Below, in pieces: positions 50,937-58,804 of a DNA stretch of 64,000 bases. This stretch comes from JACMJL01 sp963791805 (lineage in GTDB: Bacteria > Bacillota > Clostridia > Clostridiales > Clostridiaceae). The first letter of the stretch is position 1; each line of letters opens with the position of its first letter. Below the pieces are notes generated by a model. That model did no database searches, was not told the DNA's origin, and saw only the letters and a list, made by a program, of their open reading frames with translations. The stretch is from assembly GCA_963791805.1 (NCBI GenBank), contig CAWBTU010000006.1:1240001-1304000 (forward strand), written 5' to 3'. Both the position numbers and the translations under genes were made by a program.

Positions 50937-52214
50937 ATGAAAAAAGTATTTTTATTAATAATTATGTTTTTGTTTCTTTTTTCAATTAATGTACAAGCAA
51001 TAACTTCAGAGGAATTACAAGGGAGTTATATTAATAATCAAACTGATATAAATAACATTCAACCCAATATAAATAACAATCAACCTAATATAAATAACAA
51101 TCAACCTAATATAAATAGCACTCAAACAGATATAAATAATACTCAAACAAATTATGATAATAAACAAGCGGATAATTTACTAAACTACATTAATAATATG
51201 AAATCAAAGTATGAGTTACTAAATGGTGTTGATCCTAAAACCTATGTTAAGGATTTTATGTTAAGTGGTAATGGAAAGTACTCAACTAAAAAATTTGGTC
51301 AAGCAATTACAAATTATGCTTTTAAAGAAGTTATAGCATCTCTAAAGTTAATGGGTTCTTTAATTATTATTTGTATAGTCTGTGCCTTACTAAATAATTT
51401 GCAGAAGGCATTTAGCAATGAAAGCTTATCTAGCATAGCATATTTTGCCTGCTATTCTATGCTTATAGTAATTATGAGCAGAAGTTTTCTAATCGGACTA
51501 GATCTAGCCAAAACTACTATTAAAGCCTTAACTGATTTTATGGCAGCACTAATGCCTGTACTATTGATGCTAATGGCTAGTGTTGGTGGTTTAAGCGAAG
51601 CAGCATTTATGGATCCACTGGTAATCGGAACTATAAATATCTGTGCAAGGATATACGTAGATTTAATAATCCCTATAATACTAATGTCCTTTGTGTTGCA
51701 ATTTGTAAATAATATATCAGATGAGTTCAAGATAGATAAGCTTACAAAACTTTTAAATAAAGCGGCACTTTGGGTACAAGGAATACTTATGACAGTATTT
51801 ATTGGAATATTAACAATTAGAGGAATAACTACAAAGACTATTGACGAGGTTACTGTAAAAACAGCTAAATTTGCTATAGAAAGTTTTATACCTATTGTAG
51901 GTAAGAGTCTTTCAGATGCTATCTCTAGTGTTGCAGGTTATTCAATTCTTTTAAAAAATGCAATAAGCGGACTTGGAATACTGATATTGGTAGGGATAGT
52001 TCTATTCCCCATAATTAAGCTTTTTTTAATGTCTCTTCTATACAAACTTACAGCAGCACTAATAGAACCCATTAGTGACTCAAAATTAGTAAATTGCATA
52101 AATGCAGCTGGTGATTCTCTTATTCTTATAATGTCTTGTCTTCTTAGTGTTTCAGTAATGTTTTTTATCATGATAGCAATTGTTGCTTCTGCAGGCAAAA
52201 TGGCCATGGGATAA
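50937..52214 (+). CDS. spoIIIAE: Stage III sporulation protein AE with an Asn/Gln-rich repeat region
   Basis: A 425-residue membrane protein. A signal peptide (KKVFLLIIMFLFLFSINVQA) leads into a low-complexity segment, about residues 37-78, made of 7-residue repeats such as INNNQPN. The SpoIIIAE core with about eight membrane segments follows (for example SLKLMGSLIIICIVCALLNN and FMAALMPVLLMLMASVGG). It is the permease-like part of the channel. Regular members have a shorter link between signal peptide and core. The repeat would sit outside the mother-cell membrane. Confidence 0.93.
   Translation: MKKVFLLIIMFLFLFSINVQAITSEELQGSYINNQTDINNIQPNINNNQPNINNNQPNINSTQTDINNTQTNYDNKQADNLLNYINNMKSKYELLNGVDPKTYVKDFMLSGNGKYSTKKFGQAITNYAFKEVIASLKLMGSLIIICIVCALLNNLQKAFSNESLSSIAYFACYSMLIVIMSRSFLIGLDLAKTTIKALTDFMAALMPVLLMLMASVGGLSEAAFMDPLVIGTINICARIYVDLIIPIILMSFVLQFVNNISDEFKIDKLTKLLNKAALWVQGILMTVFIGILTIRGITTKTIDEVTVKTAKFAIESFIPIVGKSLSDAISSVAGYSILLKNAISGLGILILVGIVLFPIIKLFLMSLLYKLTAALIEPISDSKLVNCINAAGDSLILIMSCLLSVSVMFFIMIAIVASAGKMAMG
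51045..51170 (+). repeat. 21-bp tandem repeat inside spoIIIAE, six units
   Basis: The unit AATATAAATAACAATCAACC plus T occurs twice exactly and four more times with changes (gatataaataacattcaacc at the start; the last unit is most diverged). It keeps the reading frame and codes for 7-residue Asn/Gln-rich units. Such exact copies suggest recent slippage. Confidence 0.9.
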
Positions 52215-52225
52215 GAGGTGAGATA

Positions 52226-52735
52226 ATGCTTGAAGGAATAAGAAATTGGGTTATAAATATTTGCTGTACCATATTTTTTATTACAGCAACTGAAATGATT
52301 CTTCCTGATAATTCAATGAAAAAATATGCAAAGTTTGTTCTAGGATTAATATTAATTACAGTTATAATGAATCCAATTTTAAAATTGTTCGGTGGGAATT
52401 TTAATTCAAGTGCATATACTAATGAAATTTTTAGTGAAATTAATGGTAAGAATTATGAAAGCTATTTGGAAAAATATAAAGAAGAAAATATAAGTAACAC
52501 CTTAAAAACTTTTAAGGATAATTTGAAAATTAGCTGTGAGAAAAGCCTAAAAGGTAAATTTCCAAGTAGTAAATTTCAAGTAACTGTGGATGCAGAATAT
52601 AATAAAGAAAATGAAAATTATAAATTAAAAGCCTTGAATATATTAACAAATGAACGAAATAAAGATGAGATAATTTCATTTCTCAAGGAAGAACTAAAGA
52701 TAGATAAAGAATACATTCATGTCTTTAAGCAATAG
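52226..52735 (+). CDS. spoIIIAF: Stage III sporulation protein AF
   Basis: A 169-residue protein. Two N-terminal membrane segments (NWVINICCTIFFITATEMIL and YAKFVLGLILITVIMNPIL) carry the typical LPDNSMKKYAKFVLGLI block, here given as PDNSMKKYAKF. A soluble domain follows that resembles a ring-building motif. GAGGTGAG precedes the ATG. It lies in the standard position between AE and AG. Confidence 0.93.
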   Translation: MLEGIRNWVINICCTIFFITATEMILPDNSMKKYAKFVLGLILITVIMNPILKLFGGNFNSSAYTNEIFSEINGKNYESYLEKYKEENISNTLKTFKDNLKISCEKSLKGKFPSSKFQVTVDAEYNKENENYKLKALNILTNERNKDEIISFLKEELKIDKEYIHVFKQ

Positions 52736-52748
52736 GAGGTGAAAATTA

Positions 52749-53360
52749 GTGAACTTAAAAGATATTGTTAATAAATACTTTAGTGGGGAAAAAGAAAAAA
52801 AAATCAAAAATTTAATAGTTATATTTTTAATTGGAGTTGTTTTTGTAATAACAGCAAGTTTTTTTAAAGGATCAAATAATCCCAAAAGTAAGAGCACAGT
52901 AAATACTAATAAAGTTGCCAATGAAAACACAAATGATAAAGCTGTTAACGAAGAGGGATATGAACAAGTTATTAAATCTGAGTTGGTTGGAATTTTATCT
53001 AAGCTAGATGGGGTAGGGAGAGTTGAGGTTATGGTAACTTTTGAAAGTGGGGAAGAACAAGTGCCTGCTGTAAATAGTAATGATTCTACAAGTTCAGTTC
53101 AAGATTCAAGTAATGGGGATAAAAGTACAACAACTCAAGGAAACAATTCACGTACTGTGGTTACACAAACAGATCAAAATGGTTCAACAAGTCCATTTAT
53201 AACCGAAACCATTGCTCCAAAGGTTCGTAGTGTATTTGTTGTTGCTGAGGGGGCTGAGAATTCCCTTACTCAGTTAAGAATATCCAAATCAGTTATGGAT
53301 TTGTTAAATATAACGGAAAGCAAGGTGAACGTATATCCAATGAAAAAGACTAACCAATGA
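52749..53360 (+). CDS. spoIIIAG: Stage III sporulation protein AG
   Basis: A 203-residue protein. GTG 52749 follows AGGAGGTG. One membrane segment (about 21-38, IKNLIVIFLIGVVFVITASF), a Ser/Thr/Asn-rich linker and a ring-building domain with LSKLDGVGRVEVMVTFESG and APKVRSVFVVAEGAEN. SpoIIIAG forms a large ring in the space between the two membranes. The linker between VTFESG and APKVR is rich in Ser, Asn and Thr, as in relatives. Confidence 0.94.
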   Translation: MNLKDIVNKYFSGEKEKKIKNLIVIFLIGVVFVITASFFKGSNNPKSKSTVNTNKVANENTNDKAVNEEGYEQVIKSELVGILSKLDGVGRVEVMVTFESGEEQVPAVNSNDSTSSVQDSSNGDKSTTTQGNNSRTVVTQTDQNGSTSPFITETIAPKVRSVFVVAEGAENSLTQLRISKSVMDLLNITESKVNVYPMKKTNQ

Positions 53361-53427
53361 AAAACTAACATAAAATTTGTTAAACAAGCATATAAATTTT
53401 GTAGAAAGAGTGATGGAGGGAAAGAGT

Positions 53428-53928
53428 ATGAATAAAAAGCAAGCAGTCATTATTTTAACTTTACTGGTACTTATTATATGTGCAGGGGTACTTGCTACCA
53501 GGATGAATAGTCCACTGTATGTTGATGTTAATGATTCAGTAAAGAATACACCTTCAGTTAATACATCTAAGAAGACTAACGATGACTATTTCTCAGAAAC
53601 TAAATTGACAAAAACCACAGAAAGAAACAATGCAATTACATCCTTGAAGCAAATTGCAGAAGAAAAGAATATTGCTCAAGAGAGCAAAAATAATGCTATA
53701 GCAAAAGCAACATTATATGCATCTAATGCAGTAACAGAGTCCAATATTGAAACAAGCCTAAAAGGCAAAGGTTATCAAGATGCTATTTGTTGGATTGATG
53801 CAGATCCTAGAGTAAGAATAGTTGTTAAAGGTAAGGACAAACTTACAGATCAGCAGTATAGAAGTATTTATGATGTAGCATCTAGTCTATCGCATATTAA
53901 AAGCGTGCAGATTGAAGTGAAAGAATAA
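53428..53928 (+). CDS. spoIIIAH: Stage III sporulation protein AH
   Basis: A 166-residue protein. ATG 53428 follows GATGGAGGGA; the frame back to 53377 has no site. MNKKQAVIILTLLVLIICAGVLATR is a membrane anchor, followed by an outer YscJ/FliF-like ring domain with GYQDAICWIDADPRVRIVVKG in part (CWID, RIVVKG). It pairs with forespore SpoIIQ across the septum. Last gene of spoIIIA; no clear hairpin terminator was seen directly after it. Confidence 0.94.
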   Translation: MNKKQAVIILTLLVLIICAGVLATRMNSPLYVDVNDSVKNTPSVNTSKKTNDDYFSETKLTKTTERNNAITSLKQIAEEKNIAQESKNNAIAKATLYASNAVTESNIETSLKGKGYQDAICWIDADPRVRIVVKGKDKLTDQQYRSIYDVASSLSHIKSVQIEVKE

Positions 53929-53956
53929 TAAGGAACACTTTCTTTCTGATGCCTAA

Positions 53957-53984
53957 TTGTAAAAAAAAAAAAACCTGTTATAAT
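53957..53984 (+). promoter_or_regulatory. Extended -10 promoter of the Asp23 family gene
   Basis: TTGTAA, a 16-bp spacer of mostly A and TGTTATAAT (extended -10) lie about 50 bases before the ATG at 54034. The A12 run in the spacer may bend the DNA. Confidence 0.6.
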
Positions 53985-54033
53985 AAACCTAAGATTAATT
54001 AGTTTTGACAATCAAGACTTAGGAGGTACCGTT

Positions 54034-54426
54034 ATGGAAGATAATATTACGAATGAAATAGACATGGGGATAATTAAGATATCTGATGAAGTAGTTGCTG
54101 TTATTGCAGGTTTAGCTTGCTCTGAGGTAAAAGGAATTGTAGGAATAAGCTCAGGTATAGTAGGGGGAATCACTCAAATATTGGGTGGTAAGAAAAACCT
54201 GTCAAAAGGAGTAAAAGTAAACGTAGGAGAAAATGATGCAACTATAGATGTATATATAGTAGTTGAATACGGAGTTAAAATTCCAGAAGTTGCTAGCGAA
54301 GTCCAAAGCAACGTGAAGAGAGCAGTTGAAGCTATGACCGGACTTACTGTTTCGGCAATAAACATATTTGTTCAAAATGTATACTTACCCAAGAGCGAAG
54401 AGATAGCCGAAGAAAAAGAAGAGTAA
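54034..54426 (+). CDS. Asp23/Gls24 family envelope stress response protein (YqhY-like)
   Basis: A 130-residue protein. It has the family blocks GIIKISDEVVAVIAGLACSEVKGIVG in part (ISDEVVAVIAGLA) and EYGVKIPEVASEVQSNVKRAVEAMTGL in part (EYGVKIPEVA). AGGAGGTACC precedes the ATG. In Firmicutes this paralogue (yqhY) lies before nusB and is linked to control of fatty-acid synthesis; that role is known only from relatives. Monocistronic with its own promoter and a strong hairpin after it. Confidence 0.93.
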   Translation: MEDNITNEIDMGIIKISDEVVAVIAGLACSEVKGIVGISSGIVGGITQILGGKKNLSKGVKVNVGENDATIDVYIVVEYGVKIPEVASEVQSNVKRAVEAMTGLTVSAINIFVQNVYLPKSEEIAEEKEE

Positions 54427-54443
54427 AACATAAAGTATCTGTT

Positions 54444-54475
54444 GGAAACACCCTCTGATTTCAGAGGGTGTTTCC
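54444..54475 (+). terminator. Strong hairpin after the Asp23 family gene
   Basis: GGAAACACCCTCTGA and its exact reverse complement form a 15-bp stem with a 2-nt loop. The T tract (TTCTTTTTT) starts about 11 bases later instead of directly at the stem, so it may act as a terminator only in part, or as an mRNA 3' end stabiliser. Confidence 0.65.
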
Positions 54476-54552
54476 ATGTGCACTTCTTTTTTATGCATAA
54501 GTTAGATATAATAGATAATAATGAAGATAGTTAAGTTTTAGGAGGATAAATA

Positions 54553-54972
54553 ATGAACAGAAGAAAATCTAGGGAAATAGCGATGAAATTGATATATGAA
54601 ATATCAATCAAAAAAGAAGGGTATGAAGAGATCTTAGAGGATTTTAAATTACATACAGAAACGGATCTATCCGAAATTGATATGGAGTATATAACTAGAG
54701 TTTTAAAAGGCATAACTGATAATAATAAAATAATTAATGAGAATATTAATAAATATTTAATTAATTGGACATTAGATAGATTATCTAAAATTGATAGTGC
54801 AATTCTAAGACTTGCAATATATGAAATCATTTTTGAAGAAGAAATTCCGAGTATTGTTTCTGTAAATGAGGCAATAGAACTGGCTAAAGAATATTCACAA
54901 GATATTACTGGAGCTTTTATTAATGGTGTTCTTGGAAAGTTAGTACAAGAAAGACCTGAGGAAAATCTATAA
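54553..54972 (+). CDS. nusB: Transcription antitermination factor NusB
   Basis: A 139-residue helical RNA-binding protein. It starts MNRRKSREIAMKLIYE and has the conserved LDRLSKIDSAILRLAIYEI, IVSVNEAIELAKEYS and FINGVLGKL blocks, here shown in short parts. With NusE it binds boxA of rRNA leaders. AGGAGGATAA precedes the ATG. It heads the row nusB-folD-xseA-xseB-ispA, as in Bacillus. Confidence 0.96.
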   Translation: MNRRKSREIAMKLIYEISIKKEGYEEILEDFKLHTETDLSEIDMEYITRVLKGITDNNKIINENINKYLINWTLDRLSKIDSAILRLAIYEIIFEEEIPSIVSVNEAIELAKEYSQDITGAFINGVLGKLVQERPEENL

Positions 54973-54990
54973 ACAAGGAGGATGTTAATT

Positions 54991-55839
54991 TTGGGAACTT
55001 CATTTTCTGGTAAATCTTTAGCCTTAAAATATCGTGAAGATATTAAATTATTTGTAGAAGCTAGAAAAATTAATAATAAATCGTTGCCATTCATTGCTAC
55101 AATTCTTGTTGGAAATGATGGTGGGTCAATTTTCTATGTTAATAATCAAATAAAATTATGTGAAGAATTGGGAATCCTTAATAAAAATTTCTTTCTAGAT
55201 GAAAATATTAAGGAAGAAGAGCTAATTAGTATAATTGAAGATTTAAATAATGATGAAAATATAAGCGGTATTATGCTTCAAGTTCCACTTCCAAAACATT
55301 TAAATGAGAAAAAAATCACATCAAAAATATCATTTCAAAAGGATATCGATGGTTTAACAGATATAAATACAGGGAAATTTTACAAAGGTGAAAAATGTTT
55401 TGTACCATGTACACCAAAAGCAATAATTGAAATCATAAAAAATTCTGGCATTTCTATAAGCGGAAAACATGCTGTAATAATTGGCAGAAGCAATATAGTA
55501 GGGAAACCAGTAGCTCAGTTACTATTAAATGAAAATGCAACAGTTACTATTTGTCATTCTAAAACAGTTAATCTAAAGGAAGTATGTAGAACTGCAGATA
55601 TTCTAGTTGCAGCCATTGGAAAACCATATTTTGTGACTGAAGAGTTCATAAAAGAGGGCGCGGTAGTAATAGATGTTGGAACTTCAATGGTAGAGAACAA
55701 AATAGTAGGTGATGTACTTTTTCAAGCTGCAATTGAAAAAGCTGCAATTGTAACTCCAGTACCTGGTGGTGTGGGTGCAATGACTACTACTATGCTTTTG
55801 AAAAATGTATGTGAGGCGTTAGAACAAAATGTATATTAA
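54991..55839 (+). CDS. folD: Methylenetetrahydrofolate dehydrogenase FolD, catalytic Lys replaced by Gln
   Basis: A 282-residue enzyme. TTG 54991 is preferred since AAGGAGG ends right before the in-frame ATG 54982. Family blocks are LVGNDGGSIFYVNNQIKLCEELGI in part, MLQVPLPKH, DGLTDINTGKF, PCTPKAIIEI, VIIGRSNIVGKPVAQLL and PVPGGVGAMTTTMLL. The cyclohydrolase Lys of the YxxxK motif (Lys56 in the human enzyme) is Gln here (Y49VNNQ53). The dehydrogenase part looks intact. The human Lys56Gln mutant keeps dehydrogenase and loses cyclohydrolase, so this FolD may be monofunctional, with a separate FchA. Its end overlaps xseA. Confidence 0.92.
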   Translation: MGTSFSGKSLALKYREDIKLFVEARKINNKSLPFIATILVGNDGGSIFYVNNQIKLCEELGILNKNFFLDENIKEEELISIIEDLNNDENISGIMLQVPLPKHLNEKKITSKISFQKDIDGLTDINTGKFYKGEKCFVPCTPKAIIEIIKNSGISISGKHAVIIGRSNIVGKPVAQLLLNENATVTICHSKTVNLKEVCRTADILVAAIGKPYFVTEEFIKEGAVVIDVGTSMVENKIVGDVLFQAAIEKAAIVTPVPGGVGAMTTTMLLKNVCEALEQNVY

Positions 55840-57028
55840 AACTTTAACAGTTTCAGCCATTAATAGTTATATGAAAAAAATTATAGATAATGATTTTATT
55901 TTAAATAATACCTATGTAAAAGGCGAACTTTCAAACTTTAAAGTACATAGTAGTGGTCATGCTTATTTTTCTATTAAAGATGAAACATCAAAACTAAGTT
56001 GTGTGATGTTTAAGACTCATGCTAGTAATTTGAAGTTTTTACCTAAAGATGGTATGAAAGTAATAATAAAAGGGAAGATTTCAGTCTATCAAAAGGATGG
56101 AACTTATCAGTTATATTGTGAAGAAATAAAACCTGAAGGAATGGGTGAACTGTACTTAGCTTTTCAAAAGCTTAAAGAAAGACTTGAAAATGAAGGTGTT
56201 TTTGATATAGAGCACAAACAACCGTTACCTAAATTTCCTAGAAAAGTTGGTATAGTTACATCACCAACAGGCGCAGCAGTAAAAGATATAATTAATGTGG
56301 CTAAGAGAAGAAATAGAAATGTTAATTTATTAATTTATCCTGCTTTAGTTCAGGGAATCAATTCAGCTGAGGATATTATTAGAGGAATAGAAGTTCTAAA
56401 TTCTAGAGATGATATCGATATTATTATTTTAGCAAGAGGTGGAGGTTCCATTGAAGAACTATGGAGCTTTAATGATGAAAGACTAGCATATGCAGTATTT
56501 AATTCTAAAAAACCTATTGTAACAGGAGTTGGTCATGAAATTGACTATACAATTGTAGATTTTGTGGGGGATTTAAGAGCGCCTACGCCTTCAGCAGCCG
56601 CTGAAATTGCAATACCTAGACTAGATGAAATGAAAGAAAGAGTAGTGAGTAACAGGTCACTTTTAGATGATTCAATACATTTTATTATTGAGGATAAATT
56701 CAATGCAGTGGATAGACTAAAGAGAACCCTTGAATATAAAAGCCCAGAAAACTATATAGCAAATCAGCAAAAAAATATTAGCCTTTTAAAAGAAAGACTA
56801 AATGAAAAAAGTTTAAAGCGGATTGAATCAGAAAAAGAAAAGCTTAGCAAGTATAATGCATTACTAAATGCTCATAATCCTTTGAATGTACTTAATAAAG
56901 GATATTCAATTATTAGGGATACAGAAGGCGAAATAATTAGTAGCGTTGGTAAACTTAAAGCTAAAAATAAAATTACTATAAGACTTAAAGATGGGCAGGT
57001 TTCTGCTAATCTTAGTGAGATAAATTAA
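55829..57028 (+). CDS. xseA: Exodeoxyribonuclease VII large subunit
   Basis: A 399-residue protein. An N-terminal OB fold (KGELSNFKVHSSGHAYFSIKDE in part) is followed by the catalytic domain with VGIVTSPTGAAVKDI, ILARGGGSIEELWSFNDE and VTGVGHEIDYTIVDFVGDLRAPTPSAAAE in part (GVGHEIDYTI, RAPTPSAAAE), all typical. A long coiled coil follows for XseB binding. It starts within the end of folD. Confidence 0.96.
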   Translation: MYIKTLTVSAINSYMKKIIDNDFILNNTYVKGELSNFKVHSSGHAYFSIKDETSKLSCVMFKTHASNLKFLPKDGMKVIIKGKISVYQKDGTYQLYCEEIKPEGMGELYLAFQKLKERLENEGVFDIEHKQPLPKFPRKVGIVTSPTGAAVKDIINVAKRRNRNVNLLIYPALVQGINSAEDIIRGIEVLNSRDDIDIIILARGGGSIEELWSFNDERLAYAVFNSKKPIVTGVGHEIDYTIVDFVGDLRAPTPSAAAEIAIPRLDEMKERVVSNRSLLDDSIHFIIEDKFNAVDRLKRTLEYKSPENYIANQQKNISLLKERLNEKSLKRIESEKEKLSKYNALLNAHNPLNVLNKGYSIIRDTEGEIISSVGKLKAKNKITIRLKDGQVSANLSEIN

Positions 57029-57046
57029 TGGGGAGGGGAATTTTTA

Positions 57047-57274
57047 ATGCCCAAAAAAGATGATAATTATGAGAGTATGATAAATAAACTCGAAAAATTA
57101 GTAACCGATATGGACAATAATGATTTATCCCTTGAGCAAGCAATGAAAAACTATGAAGAGGGAATTAAAATATGCAATAAGCTTTTTGGTATTTTAAGTA
57201 AAGCTGAAGGGAAAATTAAAATACTTAAAAATGGTGAAGGGACAGAAGAAGAATTTTTAAGTGAAGAGGAGTAA
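57047..57274 (+). CDS. xseB: Exodeoxyribonuclease VII small subunit
   Basis: A 75-residue helical protein with YESMINKLEKLVTDMDNNDLSLEQAMKNYEEGIKICN in part (LSLEQAMKNYEEGI is the signature). GGGGAGGGG precedes the ATG. It binds along XseA in the ssDNA exonuclease. Ends 4 bases before ispA. Confidence 0.95.
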   Translation: MPKKDDNYESMINKLEKLVTDMDNNDLSLEQAMKNYEEGIKICNKLFGILSKAEGKIKILKNGEGTEEEFLSEEE

Positions 57275-57278
57275 GGTT

Positions 57279-58150
57279 ATGAATAAGGAAAGCTTAAAGA
57301 TTGACATAGAAGATTGGCTAAAGAAGCACTTTGAAAATAAGGGTTCTTATAATAAAAAGATATATGAAGCCATGTATTATAGTATAAGTGTAGGTGGCAA
57401 GAGAATAAGACCTATTCTTTTTATTTTAACTTATTCAATCTATAAAGATAATTATAAGCAGGTTTTGCCAGTAGCTGGCGCCTTAGAAATGATTCATACA
57501 TATTCTTTAATTCATGATGATTTGCCTAGCATGGACAATGATGATTTAAGAAGAAATATGCCTACAAGCCATAAAGTGTTTGGTGAAGGAATGGCAGTAC
57601 TAGCTGGGGATGGACTACTAAATGAAGCCATGAATGTTATGTTTGAATATTGCCTAACAGGTGATAAAAATGCATTAAGAGCCTGTAGTCTAATTTCAGC
57701 TTCAGCAGGAACAGAAGGTATGATTGGTGGGCAAGTAGTTGATATTTTAAGTGAAGGTAAAAAAATATCTTCTGAGGAGCTTAATTACATGCACAGTAAA
57801 AAGACTGGGAGCCCTAATAAGAAGTTCAATAATCTCAGGTGGTATATTGGGAGGTGCTTCAGAAGATGAACTAGAAATACTTAGTTCTTTTGGTGAAAAG
57901 CTTGGACTAGCTTTTCAAATTAAAGATGATATATTAGATGTGATAGGAAGCACAGAAATTTTAGGTAAGAAAATAAATAGTGATATAGAAAATAATAAAA
58001 CTACCTATGTAACTCTTTATGGAATTGAAAAATGTAAAGAGATTTCGAACGAAATAACAAAAGAATGTCTTGAGCTACTAGATAAATTAAAAGGTGATGT
58101 AGCAGAATTAAAAGCATTAACACTTATTCCTTTTAGAAAGAAATTTTTAG
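57279..58150 (+). pseudogene. ispA: Polyprenyl (farnesyl/geranyl) diphosphate synthase IspA, interrupted by two one-base insertions
   Basis: ATG 57279 follows GAGGAGTAAGG. The first part holds GGKRIRP and the first Asp-rich motif HDDLPSMDNDDLRRN near residue 85. The frame breaks at GGG (57807-57809); with one G less it runs on as KTGALIRSSIISGGILGG to the second Asp-rich motif IKDDILDVIG. Near 58121-58130 a second extra base hides the usual end; without it the protein ends LTLFLLERNF at TAG 58148. Taken together this gives 289 residues, the normal length for IspA. It makes C15 prenyl diphosphate for isoprenoids. Since this enzyme is normally needed, sequencing errors are more likely than true loss. 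Confidence 0.85.
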
Positions 58151-58162
58151 GATCCTTCAATT

Positions 58163-58191
58163 TTGAATAAATGGACTACCTATGATATAAT
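58163..58191 (+). promoter_or_regulatory. Promoter of the OLE RNA, with extended -10
   Basis: TTGAAT (58163-58168), a 17-bp spacer and TGATATAAT (extended -10, TATAAT 58186-58191) point to a start near the A at 58199, exactly where the closing stem of the OLE RNA begins. It lies just after the corrected ispA stop. Confidence 0.7.
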
Positions 58192-58198
58192 TGTTCGT

Positions 58199-58790
58199 AA
58201 AAGGTGGTGCAGTATTCTAGTCAGGTAAGTTTTTTCTGAAGGCGGGCCTAAAAATCCGCTAAAGGGCACATCGATGAAGTTCCTTGTGCTGGCTTATGAC
58301 GCCCAGTCATGGGTTGGTGCTGGGAGTAAGGAGGATGGGGCAGTCGCAATGGCATGCGAATATGACCCTACTTCCGTGGAGGCCTTTTCTTGTGCTTTTG
58401 GGGAGAGCCCAATGGTACGACAAAGGATTAAACCTGCAATGTGGTAGCAATGCTATGTGCAGTGTAGCCTGCCTTGAGTGGTGCAGGTGGAGGCAGGAAC
58501 AGACTGAAAAGCCATGGCCGTGGTTCAAAAGTTATTGCTTGAGGAAACCTGTGTTGCAAAAGAGGCTAGGAAGAGACCTAACTGTTGAGGAAACCTCCTA
58601 GACTGTTCCATTGGAGGCATATAGGGGATTGCAGTGCGGACTAAGTGGCAATCTAGTACTATGAGTGGTGACACCATAGATAGGGCATTAAAGGGAAACC
58701 GTCAATATGGCGACATTTTGATTGCTCTATGGGAAATCAAACTGGACCTAAGCCGTAAATTTTACCCTATAAGTTGCCACCTTTTTATAT
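58199..58790 (+). ncRNA. OLE RNA (ornate, large, extremophilic RNA)
   Basis: A gene-free region of about 590 bases lies between ispA and oapA-dxs, the well-known site of OLE RNA. It is far richer in G and C than its neighbours and holds many short complementary blocks. The ends pair perfectly: AAAAGGTGG (58199-58207) with CCACCTTTT (58777-58785), closing the whole RNA. Length fits the known size of about 600 nt. Other marks are GGGAAACCGUCAAUAUGGCGAC-like sequence near 58693 and GTGGTGACACCATAG near 58665. In Bacillus halodurans OLE RNA is abundant, sits at the membrane with OapA, and helps against cold, ethanol and other stress. The overlapping reading frames on either strand are not protein genes. 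Confidence 0.9.
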
Positions 58791-58804
58791 TGGAGGAGAA
58801 AATT

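Noticed and set aside
53961..53973. A run of A residues as a frameshift or phase-variation site
   Set aside because: It lies in the spacer of a promoter outside any coding frame; at most it affects promoter strength.
54531..55094. A 187-codon open frame on the minus strand
   Set aside because: It runs opposite to nusB and the start of folD, both certain genes, and has no ribosome site.
58284..58601. Open frames on both strands (also 58307-58528 minus) that look like small proteins rich in Trp, Cys and His
   Set aside because: They lie within the OLE RNA, lack ribosome sites, and their odd composition comes from the GC-rich structured RNA.
58199..58790. Group II intron or other ribozyme remnant
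   Set aside because: There is no reverse transcriptase and no domain V-like hairpin recognised; the place between ispA and oapA-dxs and the end pairing fit OLE RNA better.
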